From Dasypus novemcinctus (Eukaryota > Chordata > Mammalia > Cingulata > Dasypodidae): a stretch of DNA of 64,000 nt. The notes under the pieces were generated by a model. The model searched no databases and had not been told where the DNA came from. It saw nothing but the letters and a program-made list of their open reading frames with translations. Position numbers and translations under genes: made by a program. Location of the stretch: positions 87,753,675 through 87,817,674 of the forward strand of contig NC_080683.1 of assembly GCF_030445035.2 (NCBI RefSeq). Reading direction: 5' to 3'. Of the stretch, positions 36,085 to 48,910 are shown piece after piece (position 1 is the first letter of the stretch; every line of letters starts with the position of its first letter).

Positions 36085-37746
36085 AGGAAAAAAAAGCAAA
36101 TTATATTAACATTAACAGCTTGAATGATAATAACTACAACATATAATCCCTTTAGGTAAACTGCTTTTGTTCAACCAATTCAAAATTTTGTGCTTGGAAT
36201 GAAATCTCTTGTAAAATAAGATTTAGAATAAAAAACAATTTTTTTTTTGTAGTGCTTTATAAATGGTTTTCAAAAAAAATTTTTTTTTCCTTCATAATAT
36301 CAGAGAGATGAGTTTCTTAATTAGAAGCATAAGTAGGAATTTATGACTGGGCCACCCACCCCATCTTCACCCCACTCCTCCATTCCCCTGTGACCCTCAG
36401 ATGATCTACCCAGAAACCCAGCTATCGCAGCTTGGGGTCTATTCTCAATGGATGCTCGTAGAGTGATGTGTTACCTCAAGTTTCCCTGGAAATAGGCTGA
36501 CTAAGAAACTTAATAAATACAATAAGACAACACTGTGTTGCTCCTCTGAAGACTGTGCCCCCTCTTTTTGCTCACCCTCTATTCCTGTAATATGAATCTC
36601 CCCAATACCACCACCCAGGAAATGGCAACTGGAACTCCCTATTCCCCAGCCTTTTCTTACTTCTTCTTCAGCAGAATAGAGCATGGGTTGAATGCAAAGT
36701 TCTGGAGCTACCAGTTTTTCCTCAAACAAGAGGAGTCTGTGAATGTTTTATTGATGGTTCATCAATAATAATGTGTTTTCATTCCAATGATAATTTTTTA
36801 AAAATTATATAACAAAGCATAAGCTTATCTGGCTCACCTGGGATTAACATTTTATAACCACATATTTTAGTGCGGTGCTTTATATTTGGATTGGCAACAC
36901 CTGGTCGCTTAGTGTGGCAATATTTAATTTTCAATGTGTTGGTAGTCTTAGGTTGTGATGACCAGGCATCAAATCACAAAAAATCTTGTTCTCTGTTTGG
37001 TAATATTGTATTATCTTATTAATTATAATAATCTTCAAGGATAAGATACAGTTGAGTTTAGTTCCCTAATTAATAAATTTTTATTTTCTATCATAAAAAT
37101 GAGCATGCTACTTTGTCATGGGCTAATGAAAACAGAGTAGGGTAGACTTAAATCATAAATGATGTATTCATACCAAGCAAAGGTCAAATGAGTCGTGGCA
37201 CCCTAATTAAGAGAAGCTTTATAGTAATCCAAATAGAGAAAACTGGTGAGAAAATCGAGTTATTGCCTAGTATAGGCTGAATTTAGGAATTAGACAAAAC
37301 AATCACATTATTTAGATTATTAGCAATTGTACCAGTTGGATTCTGTGTCCATATGACATAACAATTTGTAAACATTCTTTATGAAGTTTTTATGAAAACT
37401 TAAAAAAGTATTTGTCAACATTATATTTTATGGAGGGCACTATTTTAAAATTGATTGGGACAATCAAAATAATCAGCTAATAGTTTCAAATGAGTAACCT
37501 GATGGGAGGAAAATTACAATAATAATCATGGCTGAGACCAATGACTATCCATCATGCTCAAAATATTTAATTTAATAATTGAAACAAAATGCACAAAAGC
37601 ATCTTGGTGCTATTAAACTCAACATTGGCTATTTAGTTTCAGTGAATTGTTATCTACTTTGACTCTCTATTAATGTTTTTTATTTGAATTTTTCTGGTGG
37701 TTTTATTTTAATTTAATCTATAGATTTGTTCTTGTAGTTTTTAATT
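36085..37746. other. AT-rich unique DNA, nothing recognised
   Basis: No exon, RNA gene or clear repeat. Short ORFs are chance. Confidence 0.5.
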
Positions 37747-37757
37747 AGTTGTAAGCA

Positions 37758-38124
37758 GGGAAACGGACCTTGGCCCAGTGGTTAGGGCGTCCGTCTACCA
37801 TATGGGAGGTCCGCGGTTCAAGCCCCGGGCCTCCTTGACCCGTGTGGAGCTGGCCATGCGCAGTGCTGATGCGCGCAAGGAGTGCCGTGCCACGCAAGGG
37901 TGTCCCCCGCGTGGGGGAGCCCCACGCGCAAGGAGTGCGCCCGTGAGGAAAGCCGCCCAGCGTGAAAAGAAAGAGCAGCCTGCCCAGGGATGGCGCTGCC
38001 CACACTTCCCGTGCCGCTGACGACAACAGAAGCGGACAAAGAAACAAGACGCAGCAAATAGACACCAAGAACAGACAACCAGGGGAGGGGGGGAAATTAA
38101 ATAAATAAATAAATCTTAAAAAAA
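37758..38124 (+). mobile_element. DAS SINE with an 11-bp target duplication
   Basis: AGTTGTAAGCA is at 37747-37757 and 38125-38135. Sense copy, CpG-rich and close to consensus, with an internal deletion of the 'acacacggagagctgac' segment. Probably young. Confidence 0.95.
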
Positions 38125-38135
38125 AGTTGTAAGCA

Positions 38136-38940
38136 TAAATCATATAGACTTAATTATATATTTGTACATATTCGAGGAACAATGTAAGGAAAATTATTTA
38201 AGTCAACATGGGTAGGTATTTCAAGATAACTTTTTTCCTTTATAAAAAAATCAAAGAGATTAGAGGAACGCTAACTAACATGGTAACTTTCTTTCAACTT
38301 CAGTGTTTGCTTAACCAACCCTCCCCTCTTTTCCTGGCTGGTCAGATAATTCAGAGTGGGCTGTGAAAACATAGACACCTCATTTCCTGGAAAAAGCAGA
38401 GTCAAAGAAGTATAAAGTGGTTTTTCCAGCTTGAATTCTAATTTCCCTAATAATAGGTATGATATGAACAAAATACTGCCTTTCAAAATTATTTTTCAAA
38501 TCTAGTATGCGAATTTTGAGGCCACACTGTGGATCACCAAACCAAGCCTCTTTTAAAGGCAAACATCCTTGGCAATAACTGATGTCACATCTTTAATTCT
38601 ACCAGTGCCGCTGGGTACCTTGCTCCTTAGCAAGATGGGAAAGGAAAAAATACAGTTTCCTGATGCTGTGATTGTTCTGTGAGTCTGCTGTGGCCTGTGC
38701 CCAGGCCTTATTAAGAAAATAAACTATGTTGATTAGCTCTTCTGAAAAACTAGATGGAAATTTTAAGCTCAAAAGCTCATATCTTGGACTCCCCTAAATC
38801 TTCATTTATTACAGGTTTTTGTTTTTGTTTGTTTTGCTTTTTTAGGACTTGCTCTTTGACTTTTTGGAAATAACATTTAAAGTCCCCATAAATAATCATT
38901 AATTATGGGATAGAAAACAAGAAGCAAAGGTCAAGAAAGA
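38136..38940. other. Unique DNA, nothing recognised
   Basis: No supported feature. Confidence 0.5.
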
Positions 38941-38949
38941 AAGGAACAT

Positions 38950-39135
38950 TTACTATTTACTACATGCCAGCCACCATTCTAGAAGTTTTCCGTGTTCCAT
39001 CCTCCCTTATCCCAACAACCTCCCTGCAAGTCATTCTGTTGTCTATGAGTGAGACTTTGAGAGGTAAATTGTTTAAGGTCATACAATTTGTAAGTAAACT
39101 GGGGTACGAATGCCAGTTTGCCTGATTACAAACCT
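38950..39135 (-). repeat. MIR relic
   Basis: 'ctacatgccagccaccattctag', 'atcccaacaacctccctgcaag' and 'ggtcatacaatttgtaagtaaactgggg' follow reverse MIR. Confidence 0.55.
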
Positions 39136-39879
39136 ACACACACTATGCGAGGGTAAAACATGTTAAAAACACATCACACTCAGTTGGGTCAGTGTTTCCT
39201 GCCACAGATCTTGTTTGGGGAACTCGGACAATACCAATGTCCATTCTTGGAAAGAGTTTCTTTGTCCATTCCAGCAAATTACCTCTTCTGCTTTCTTGCT
39301 TGGTTATTTGTATGTTCAGCTGAGAGGCTCAACGTTAAACATTTCCCACATCCTGGTCAGCAGAGAGCAGAAATGCATTTGCTCTTGCCCAGCTGATGCC
39401 AGCACTGGCTGTACTTTTGCCTCCCCAGATGTGAAGGTCGCAGCGTGAAAAGCACATCCTCGCCTTCCCACTCTGGGCAGCATTCTATCTGGTCCTTCTT
39501 AAGGCACCCATCTAGGCTGCTCCCTAGGAGGCACAACATATGCCCTGTGGGCTGCATTGTCATTAACTGTTTAATGTGCACATTCCGCAGTGCTTTGATG
39601 TACCTTTCCCATTTCTTACTTTCTCTCTCCTCATCTCATTTTCATGATGATTTATAGGAACTTTGACTAGATGATGGGAGGAGTGAACAAGTCTCTGGCT
39701 TATGAGGGAAAATCTCGGGTCACCTGCTACTTGGAAGAACAGATCTTGAAACTGCATAGATATGGTGAGCTCAGTAATGCATCATAGAGGGGGTCAGGGA
39801 AAAGGGAGCATCTGACCCTGCCTTAGCATTTACCACAGGCTGCCTTGGGTGGTTAATAATCTTTTCACATGTTTATGTC

Positions 39880-39985
39880 ATATCTCCCCAACTAGCTTTT
39901 AAATAATTGGAGGGCAAGAGGCTGTGTGCCACTCATCTCTGTGCCAAGCAGAGTGCCTTGCACATAGTAGGCATCTAAGAAGTTG
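39880..39985 (+). repeat. L2 3' end relic
   Basis: 'tggagggcaagaggctgtgtg', 'gagtgccttgcacatagtaggcatct' match the L2 3' end. Confidence 0.5.
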
Positions 39986-39989
39986 CTAT

Positions 39990-40595
39990 CTGTTGGCTGC
40001 TCTAAGTGCTGCCTAACTCCCACCCTGTAAACTTTCTGGGATTAGGCTGAATGAGTTTCATTAGGAGTGGGAGCACGGTGGAACCAGATCACTGGCGCTC
40101 AGTGGGGTGCCGGGGCTTGTGCTTTGTGAGTCTCTTCAAATAGCTACATGCTGGTACCCAAGCACCCAGTTTAGAATCTTGAATTTTCAAACCCTGAATG
40201 TGGAAAGGCCCTGTGCACCCTGCTTTGGAACAACCTCTTTAAGGTCACCTCACAGATTCTCCTGTGGCACCCACGTGTCAGCCTTAGTCAGAGGGGAAAT
40301 AGGTGGCCGCCTATTAGCTACAATGCAAGTGTCCCAATACTTCCTCACGTCTCAACTTTGGTGCCTGGAGGACCAAAGTCTCGACCCTCTCTGGCCTTGT
40401 GAGCCCTATCTTGGGGTCCTTGGGGCAGGGAGGGGCATCATCCAGGAATGGCTGCACATTAGGGAAACCTGTAAATGAGATACATGTGCAACTGCCTTCT
40501 TAGAGCAGAGGAAACATGATTTAACCTTTTCTAGGTGATTAGGGGCGCTATTTTTAACACCAGGTGTTTGCTGTAGGAATTATGTTATAGGAGCT
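39990..40595. other. Unique DNA, nothing recognised
   Basis: A 123-codon open frame at 40107-40478 has no family features and no splice support. I do not call it a gene. Confidence 0.5.
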
Positions 40596-40609
40596 TTTAA
40601 GATGTGTTT

Positions 40610-41038
40610 TATTTTTTATTTTTTTTTACTTCTCTCTCTCCTCTTTCCCCCCAGTTGTCTGCTCTCTGTGTCCATTCACTATGTGTTCTTCTGTGTCCAC
40701 TTGCATTCTTATTATGCGGCACTGGGAAACTGTCGCTTTTTTGTTGTGTCATCTTGCTGCGTCAGCTGTGTGTGTGTATGGTGCCACACCCGGGCAGGCT
40801 GCACTTTTTTCTCGTGGGGTGGCTCTCCTTGCAGGGTACACTCCTTGCGCGTGGGGCACCCCTGCACGGGGGACACCCCTGCGCAAGGGACACCCCTCTG
40901 TGACACAGCACTCATTGTGTACGGCAGCACTGCGCATGGGCCAGCTCACCACATGGGTCAGGAGGCCCTGGGTATAGAACCTTGGACCCTCCATATAGTA
41001 GGCAGTTGCTCTATCAGTTGAGCCACAACCGCTTCCCT
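40610..41038 (-). mobile_element. DAS SINE with an 11-bp target duplication
   Basis: AAGATGTGTTT is at 40599-40609 and 41039-41049. Antisense full-length copy with an internal short duplication around 'ggggacacccctgcgcaagggacacccct'. Confidence 0.94.
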
Positions 41039-41049
41039 AAGATGTGTTT

Positions 41050-41840
41050 ATTCTGCTCGTATATGAATCTGGACCACTGAAGGTGGATATTTTGATATGC
41101 TGAGTGGAAATCACATAAAAGGCTGCTTTTACAAATATTACTTTGCAATTGTTAAAAAGCTATATGTTTAACGGTTCATTTTTCAGTCTGCCTCAAAATA
41201 TTTTCATGAAAAAACCACCCTGTCAAAATGTCAGCTGTCATTTCCATCATTATGTCAGTCCCTAACCCTTTTTCCTGTTGTCCCAAATTTGCAGCTTCTG
41301 ACTGACTGAGGGCTGGGAAAACAGATAGGTACACTTGTTAGAACTGTATATAAAGTAAGAGTAAGTGCGATCTGAGTGAGAGTCTGATGGTTGTCCTAGG
41401 TTTACTGCCTAAACTTTGTGATGACTGTTTTGCCTGGGAGGGTTAGCATGTGAAATCCTTTCCACCACTGACACTGTGGCTTGAATTAGTTCATCACAGG
41501 CATTCTTTCTGTATTAGGTCACAGTTAAGGTGATGTGTGAATGGGTAGCCAGGGCATTGTCTGGGAGGGCAGGGCTCAACAGGATGGGCAGAGGTGGTAG
41601 GTGTGAGCATCTTGTTGGGTACTTGAGAGAGGAAAGAAGGAACACAGACAGATACAGGAGAGGAGCTTGAAGACTGCTGATCCTAAACTGCTACGTGACA
41701 GTTTTGCATTCAGCTGGCTGACCCTGGTCTTATAAGCCCTACTCTGTTCTGTTGTTTTATGACAAACCTAGTTTAGAAATGGTCTGTTCCAGGAGCTCAT
41801 TTTGAAAATCAATTTGAAGTTAGAGTGGAAAGTTTTGTGT
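41050..41840. other. Unique DNA, nothing recognised
   Basis: No supported feature. Confidence 0.5.
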
Positions 41841-42029
41841 TTTTAAAATTTTTTTTAGCTCTCCCCCTACCTCATTGTTTGTGCTCACTGTCTGCTCTCT
41901 GTGTCTGCTTGTTGTGTGCTGTGTCTGCTCGTCATCTTTTTTTTTTTTTTTTAGGAGGCCCCAGGAACTGAATCCAGGACCTCCCATGTGGGAGGGAGGT
42001 GCCCAACTGCTGGAGCCCCACCTGCTTCC
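41841..42029 (-). mobile_element. Older DAS-related SINE
   Basis: Antisense: a body with 'gtctgctctctgtgtctgctt', a T15 run, then a tRNA head ending 'ccacctgcttcc'. TGGAAAGTTTT (41826-41836) and TGGAAGTTTT (42030-42039) flank it. The T run inside suggests a two-part element. Confidence 0.75.
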
Positions 42030-42789
42030 TGGAAGTTTTCTTTAAATCACAAAATGAGAACATGAAAATAGGACTCCTCCACTTTATCATTATTTTTGGC
42101 CTCGTCACAATAAAAGTAAACTTTTATTTTTCTTTTTTAACCTGGGAGGATTTTATAAAATCTCCAGCATTTTGTGGGCATTTTGGACATGAGAATCTGC
42201 CACCTCAAAACCCACCTAAGAAGGACTTACAGTTCAGGGAAGCAGCAGCTCTCTTCTAGTTTCTGAGTAACTGAAGTTTGTAGCTAACAACAGATTTTAA
42301 GATAGAACCGGTTAACCCCTGAACTCAAGGAACACTTGGCTCATATCCCAGCTGATGCTGAAAATCAGGTCCTAGTCTCACCTAAGCACATTTCTTTTCT
42401 TCTCCCCTTGGAAGAATGCAGCTTTTGACCGCCAGCGTGAGAGGGGGGCCACACGGTTCTGCCTCCATGAATGCATGAGTCTGGCGAGGGCCTCGCCTGG
42501 AAGGTGGCAAAGGCCAGGCAGGTACCTGCAGCCCAGCTGCCTCTCAGCGCGAGGCTGGCAGCCAAGCCGAGTGCCAGCCTTTTCAGAAGCAACGCTTTTG
42601 ATAACACTGATTACATTTCCCTCACTACAGCCTGGGGCTGATTGAGCTACAGCCAACTTCTCCTGGTAACAAGAGGAGGGGCAAGTCATCCAAACACAGG
42701 TTTTATTATAAAAACCAGGGAGTGAGAGAAGTATGTTTATTCTCTAAGATAACACACCTGCTCGGTGCCCGGGAGGCTCATTTCCATCA

Positions 42790-42802
42790 GTTGCCATGGC
42801 AA
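42790..42802. promoter_or_regulatory. RFX/X-box-like palindrome
   Basis: GTTGCCATGGCAA is an almost perfect inverted pair of RFX half-sites with no spacer. Confidence 0.4.
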
Positions 42803-43174
42803 ACTCGTTATACTTCAAGGCCATGCAGCTTTGTTTCCTTTAGAGCTCTGGTGCTTGTCCTACCTTTTCTAACACAATGGTTTGGGAGCCTACGACAGCA
42901 TAATTGATTTTTCCCTCCCTCCTTCGATGGTTCACATTTGCTGGGCACAGGATCGAGTCAGCCTTCTTTGAACTCCTCGCTAACCATGAAGTCTCGCTTG
43001 AGAGAGCCATCCTCATTAACATTCCAGGTCCCTCTTCCCAGTCAGCCATAAACAAGCCCTGCATCAATGGCCTCCTTCCTTCCAGTTTTACAAACGAGTG
43101 GCTCAGTTCCATGTTTTGCTGCCGATCCAGGTGCCCAGGCGAACAGCGCGGGGCTCAGAAGCTCGTGGGGGAGG

Positions 43175-43184
43175 CTAAAAATAG
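43175..43184 (+). promoter_or_regulatory. MEF2 consensus site
   Basis: CTAAAAATAG fits YTAWWWWTAR exactly. A ten-base match can occur by chance. Confidence 0.35.
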
Positions 43185-43800
43185 GACGGCAGTTTTGGCC
43201 GCATACCAGAGCAGCTACTTCATCGCAACTTGCTTTGCACACTAAGCCTAATGGGATCCGTCAGGCAAGAGTTCCTCTCTCCGGCTCTCTCCCTCCTGCT
43301 TCCTTCTTTCCCCAGCTGCTGTCTGCCATCGGCGCCTTCGCAGCACAGGGAGGTCAGGCAAGGGACACGTAACGTTTTAGTTTATAAGTCCCGAGAGATT
43401 TGAGGGGTGCACTTGCTCCTTCCAGACAACTAGTTTTTAGAAGAAAGCTCATAGGCCCAGAATATGTTCCCCTTTGCCCAGGTTCACTTTGGTCCAAGAC
43501 TTCCACTCTTTACAAAGGCTCTCTATCATTTCCTAAACACCTGGTAAGTGGGACCTACACCCACACTCGTACACTCCTTGAGAAGTTAGGGATCTAAACT
43601 ACCAGGAGTGTTCCCCTTACGGTTTCCACCTGTTTGGCTTGAGGCTAAAATTTGGGGAGCAAATGCTCAGTCACAGAGTGAGTCTGTGGCGCACGTGGGT
43701 GAGTTGGCTGCACATGAGTCTGCCATAGCCACCCACCTCCAACCAAGATCCTATGACTTTTATCTGAAAGCTTTATCCAATAGAAAATAGGACCAGTCAG

Positions 43801-46600
43801 TATGACGTTAGGCACATGCTATCCTGCCTGGGAACAAAGCCTCCCAGAATGCCAGCTGTATGGATGGAGCTAGGCTCCTTTGCGCTATTGATGTGCCCCA
43901 AGAAAAAGGGTACTCTTCCTGCAGCCCCCTACCCCAAAGGAGACTTGGCATGACCCAGATGTGTCTCATTTCTCCATCTGAAAGGTGAGGCTGATGCTCT
44001 AAACAGCTATATATTATTGCAACAAGCACCACTCTTGTAGACTCGAAGTGTGAGGGGAAGATGAACATCACGGTATTTGAACATAAAAACCTTTTTCATT
44101 GTTGTTATTTTGGAGATTAGCTAGATAAAACTAAAAGAAATGGATCGGACTAAGCAGGTTTTGTCTATAAGCTTCAGGAAGGTGTCAGGGCATTTAAAAT
44201 TGTGCCTCGGTTTAAAATAATACCAGTATAAAATAAACATGCCAGACCACTTCAAAAAAAAGTCCCTGTATGTATAATCACAGCAATAATTAATTCCCCA
44301 AAGAACTTCCCACAGAACAAGTTGCAACATGATCGTTTAATCCTGCAGCCACCAGAGGACAGGGGTGCAGCTTCCCTCAGGCCTCCTGTGTTCCTGAGGC
44401 ACAGTTTACCTCAGGGAGATACTGAGTCACTTGTTGCACAAATCTACCGCCAAAAAGCAGACAGCTTTCTAGGCTCACCAAATAAATGTCTGCAGACTGG
44501 AAACCAGGACCCCTGGGTTCAAGCCCTAGTGTGAACTTCCGTGTGCCATGGTTGCTCTGGGCGCTATTTTCCTCCGTTAATAAAATAAGGCTGTAGAGGT
44601 ACATGGTTTCTTCAGTCCCTTCCACACTGAAAATTCTGTGGCAGAAATAAATGGTCTGAGAATTAAATAGATTTTTGGTGCTTTCTTTTTGTTTTGTTGG
44701 TTGGTTGGTGGGCTCACAAAGAGCTATTTATCTTGGAAACTGGTGCATAATTTTGCAGGATGACAGTCATTTCTTCTTTGTGGCATTTTCCCGCAATCTA
44801 AGTATCTTCCTCTTTTCAATTGCCACAGGGAGGTGCATCTTAATGATTCCTTTTGGTTTGTTTTGAAGAAAGAGAAAGATCTGTGTTTTGAGAGACTCAT
44901 TCTGGATCATTTCCCAACGATCATAGGACTTTGCAATGCATTTGGCAAAGGTGATAGTGACAATGGGGTGTTTGGCAAAGTGGATGAGGTGGCTGATGAA
45001 TGACTAGGGTTAAGAAAAATGCTCTTGGCAAAACCTCATCAAATAAGGTCTGGAATGTTCAAAATGGAGAGCTTATACCCCTCACTGAGATGACTCTGAG
45101 AAGAAAATCTTTAAATAACTGATTTATTTAATAAGGAAAAAAGAAAAGGATACCAACAAAATTTTTACTGAGCACTGAGCTGAGAAATAGTCCAATACTT
45201 TGATTGCAGCTATGTAGTAATTTAACATAGTCATTAAATTAGCTAAACAGGCAGGTATTTTGCATCAGTCACTAAAATTTAAAAAGTACTCTGTACACTT
45301 TAAATCAGTCACTACATGTTAGACAAGAATCTAACCTTGCATTCTGCACACCCCAAACCCTCAAATCAGTTTGGGGCTCAATAGAGCCTTGAGTTTGGTT
45401 ATTTTCACTAAGCCAGTACTATACTGCTTCCACATCCAATATATCTACAAATGAATGTGTGGGAACCAGGGTAACATCTAAATAAACCACGTGTTAATCT
45501 TAGTCTCATGCTCTAAGATAGTTATTAAAATTCCTTTGATGTTCTTCATCATCAGATTTCATAGAACTTCAGTGACCAAACTTTTATCACTTGGCCAGGT
45601 GGTTTTTGTTTTTGTTTCTCTTTTTTTGCTTCCAGTGCCACCAGCTGTAACACTTTAATGACTATTTGTGGAACTCCAGGGACCTTCCCTCATCATTCAC
45701 CTGGGATAGGAAAAGGGGAAGGAACAAGTGTTTGAGAGCTCAGCACAGGTCTCTGAAGGGAGAAAGGGGTTAATAACATCACATTATTAAACCTTTGCAA
45801 TCCAGAACCATTTCACCATTTCAGAATATTAATTGCTGATGTCTTTTTTTTTTTAACAACTGTGTGAAGAATCCTTAGTGATGGTGTCACTTTAGACCAA
45901 AAAATAATAAAAAGAAAGAAAAAAGACTTGAAATTTGTGTTTGTGGAATTTTCTAGGCATTTTGAATTAACCAAACAAGAAAGTGCAGTTCTACAAGGTC
46001 TCAGATACTATGGAGATAAAGGTACTTGTCATAGATTCTTATAAATGAATACTGAAGGTGTGCTAGCTTTTCTTTTCCTATTTTTTAAAATAAAGACATT
46101 TACCAAATCTAGCAGGCATGAGGTTATAATGTAAATTAAACTAGTGTCCTTTGCAATTCAATAGCAAAGTCTCTTATTTATAGTTCACAAGTCTTTGGTG
46201 ATGTATAAGGGTTAAACTATCTCATAGCACAATTGAGCCTTAACAGGTGAGGTAGACAGATTAAGCAGTGGTAGTTCTTATCCCTAAAACCTCTTCATAT
46301 TGACCTACCATCTTGAGCCATAATTTAAACATCCTACCTTGCTATAAAGTTTATGTATATTTTATATACATATTTTATCTGTGGGTTCTGGGGGGTATTT
46401 TTATTTTAGAGATTAGATGAGTAAGGGCTATATGATTAATCCAAGTTATTAACCTGAGGGGGTTATTAAAAATATAATTAAAACAAGAAGAAAATGTCCT
46501 TGTTAAAAAAATGTAGTTCTATACCCTGGAGGTATAATTATGGAATGAAAACTCAGCCATTCCTCAAAAGAACATTTATGTTTTGTATCCTAGACCTTAA
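43801..46600. other. Mostly unique DNA
   Basis: A weak MIR-like stretch may lie at 44480-44640. No exon or RNA gene is seen. Confidence 0.45.
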
Positions 46601-46639
46601 ACCTTTTAGAGTGGTTAGAGACACTTTTATCCATGCCAT

Positions 46640-46730
46640 TTTATAAAAATATTCCAACTCTAAGAAGAGTGGAAGGACTTGCTTAAGGTAACACAGCTAG
46701 TAAGTAGTAGAACCAAGAGTCTCCCAAACC
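46640..46730 (-). repeat. MIR relic
   Basis: 'ggacttgcttaaggtaacacagctagtaagtagtagaacc' matches reverse MIR. Confidence 0.6.
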
Positions 46731-46885
46731 ATAATTGTAATCACAATATACACACCTGTCACTTTATATTTATCCATGCACACACACACAAATATTTTTA
46801 CTTACACACTCAAACCCAAAGAGCTATGATCCTGCTATTTAGAATCATGATTGTGTGCTGTACAAAAATTTGTTAAGAATAAAGC

Positions 46886-46927
46886 TTTCAAACCAAGGAC
46901 TGTAGTTTATCGGTCCTTGGTTTGAAA
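46886..46927. repeat. Perfect inverted repeat, 15-bp arms, 12-base loop
   Basis: TTTCAAACCAAGGAC at 46886-46900 is exactly complementary to GTCCTTGGTTTGAAA at 46913-46927. Confidence 0.95.
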
Positions 46928-46929
46928 TA

Positions 46930-47115
46930 GATAGCTTCAATATATTCAATACATAGTTTATTAGTTAGTACAATGCTTCAATATGTGTTCATCAATTGTT
47001 AACTAATATCACACTAATGAAAGATGTTAATGAGGGAAAATGTAGGAGGGGGAGGGGTGTGTATATTTTCATGTAACATTTATGTACTCTAAAGTTTCTT
47101 TAAAAAGAAAAGGAG
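46930..47115 (+). mobile_element. Fragment of the LINE-like 3' end seen at 34-36 kb
   Basis: Shares 'tgtgttcatcaattg', 'cacactaatgaaagatgtta' and 'catgtaaca' with the copies at 34.3 and 35.9 kb. Short and 5'-truncated, ending in A-rich sequence. Confidence 0.6.
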
Positions 47116-47299
47116 AATTAAGCTTTCAAGATTATGGTAAAAGGGGTTGCTTAATTATCTGTTCTCATCCTTTAATATAGAGTAGTCTGTAACATTTATC
47201 TTATATTTAAGCAGCTTTGTTGATATCCTTGGAAATAACTGCCTACATCATTGTAAATTAATATACATCTATCTCCTCTGAGATAAGTGAAACACAGTC

Positions 47300-47697
47300 T
47301 TACAAAAAAGCAAATATTTTATTATTTGTACATGAATCAGTTTGGTCTGAGGACACACAAGCATCTGGCTAACTCATAAAAGTAGCCTTAAGCGACAGGA
47401 GCCTGTTTGAGGTGGTCTACATTCATTGTGGCATTGCTTACATTATCTGCTTGCTAAGCTCTGAAAGGCCCAGAATGGCCACGCCAGCCTGGTAGTGGAA
47501 ACATGGTAGGCACCGGCTCCTGCAGTGGGTTTAAGGGGTCTGTAGAGGTCTCAGGAGGAGTCTTCTGCAGGATAAGGCTTTCTGAGGTCAGAGCCCCTCT
47601 CAAGGAGGGACTGAGAAACAAATAGCCAGAAGAATGCTTGTCAAAACAGAGCCCCAAGCCTGGCCTGGCCCAGGGACCTGGAATGGGGGGCTGGGGA
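47300..47697 (-). other. TRAF3IP2: Likely TRAF3IP2 3' UTR
   Basis: This stretch follows the stop codon on the minus strand and contains no recognisable repeat. It ends near an AATAAA on the minus strand followed by T- and GT-rich sequence. The right boundary is fixed by the stop; the left boundary is inferred from the polyadenylation signal. Confidence 0.6.
47318..47323 (-). terminator. TRAF3IP2: Candidate polyadenylation signal AATAAA of TRAF3IP2
   Basis: The plus strand reads TTTATT, so the minus strand has AATAAA about 375 bases after the stop. The following minus-strand bases are rich in T and GT, as expected for a cleavage downstream element. It is the first AATAAA I see after the stop. 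Usage is inferred. Confidence 0.6.
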
Positions 47698-47901
<204 letters not shown>

Positions 47902-48299
47902 TCAGCTGCCCAGTTTTCCCTACCAAACTACCCTGAGAGTTGTGCTGCTTTGCTTTGGGAAGGGTTAGCACATGAAATGCTCTTGGCTTCTGGTGCAAGC
48001 TGCAGAGCTCATGATGGAAACCACATGTGCACAGCATTCCCAGCAGCCTCCTAGACTACCTGCCCTTTATATTTCAGTGTGCTTTTCACCACCCCCACAT
48101 AAAAGGGGTAGGACTGAGGTCATACAGAGTGATGTGAATTCCTCTGTGGCTTTAGAAAAAATACACCGAGGCTCTGGGCTTAATCTAATTCATTATCATT
48201 TCACTCCAGCTGCAGGTCTGACCCACAGTAGAAGAAGCCACCAGACCTCAGTTATCAGGCAAAGGTAGAAACTGAGCCAGGGATCCTGGGGGTGCAGTT

Positions 48300-48910
48300 T
48301 CAGACTGCCCTCATGGAGCTGACACTGTGGCGGAGACACACAGAGGAGTAAGTAAAATGTATAGTGTGTCTGATAGTGATGTGTGCTGTGGAGAAAAATA
48401 AAGCAGGGGAAGGGGATAGGGAGGGCCAGGGCAGGGTGAAAGGCTTGCCACCTTAAAGAGAGTGCTCAGGAAAGGCCTCACTCAGAAGTAAGTAGAGACT
48501 AGGAGAGCAGAGGGAGCAAGCACTGGGGATGTCCAGGTCCAGGCAGACAGGAGAGCCGATGTAAAGGCCCTGTGTTGGGAGCATGCTGACCTGGTCAGGA
48601 AGCCATAAGCCATGGTGGTTGGAGCAGAGTGAGTGACAGTGGCTAGGAGAAAATGTCTGGAAGTAGGCAGGCCTGGATCAGCTAGGGCCTGGGAGGCCAC
48701 TGTGGGACTGCTGATTTTTACTCTGAGATGGGACTCCTGTGGGTATTGGAGCACGTGCTTCGAAGCTCCAGAGAATCAATAAACATTTATTGAACACCCA
48801 CGATATGTCTGGCATTATGCTAGGTATTGAGGATACCCAAATTAAAAAGACATCGTTACTGTCTTGAGGAGTTCAGAGTCTAATGATGGAGGCAAAATAA
48901 AAAGAAATTA
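48300..48910. repeat. Ancient interspersed repeat fragments in the last TRAF3IP2 intron
   Basis: 48340-48740 parallels the repeat at 17.7 kb (gtgctgtggagaaaaataaag, aaggcctcactcagaag, ggttggagcagagtgag). 48775-48900 resembles its start (aacatttattgaacaccc). Fragments may continue at 49180-49380. Confidence 0.5.

Larger units (their letters stand above)
42350..43800. promoter_or_regulatory. Repeat-poor block, candidate distal regulatory DNA
   Basis: No repeat is recognised here. It has moderate GC content and holds an RFX-like palindrome (42790-42802) and a MEF2 consensus (43175-43184). No coding exon is supported despite ORFs of about 100 codons. Regulatory function is inferred only. Confidence 0.35.

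Noticed and set aside
40107-40478. 123-codon ORF in unique DNA
   Set aside because: No recognisable domain, signal, splice or promoter support; the length is possible by chance in GC-moderate DNA.
42365-43372. Overlapping ORFs up to 113 codons in the repeat-poor block
   Set aside because: Both strands are open in several frames, which fits higher GC content rather than coding; no protein family is recognised.
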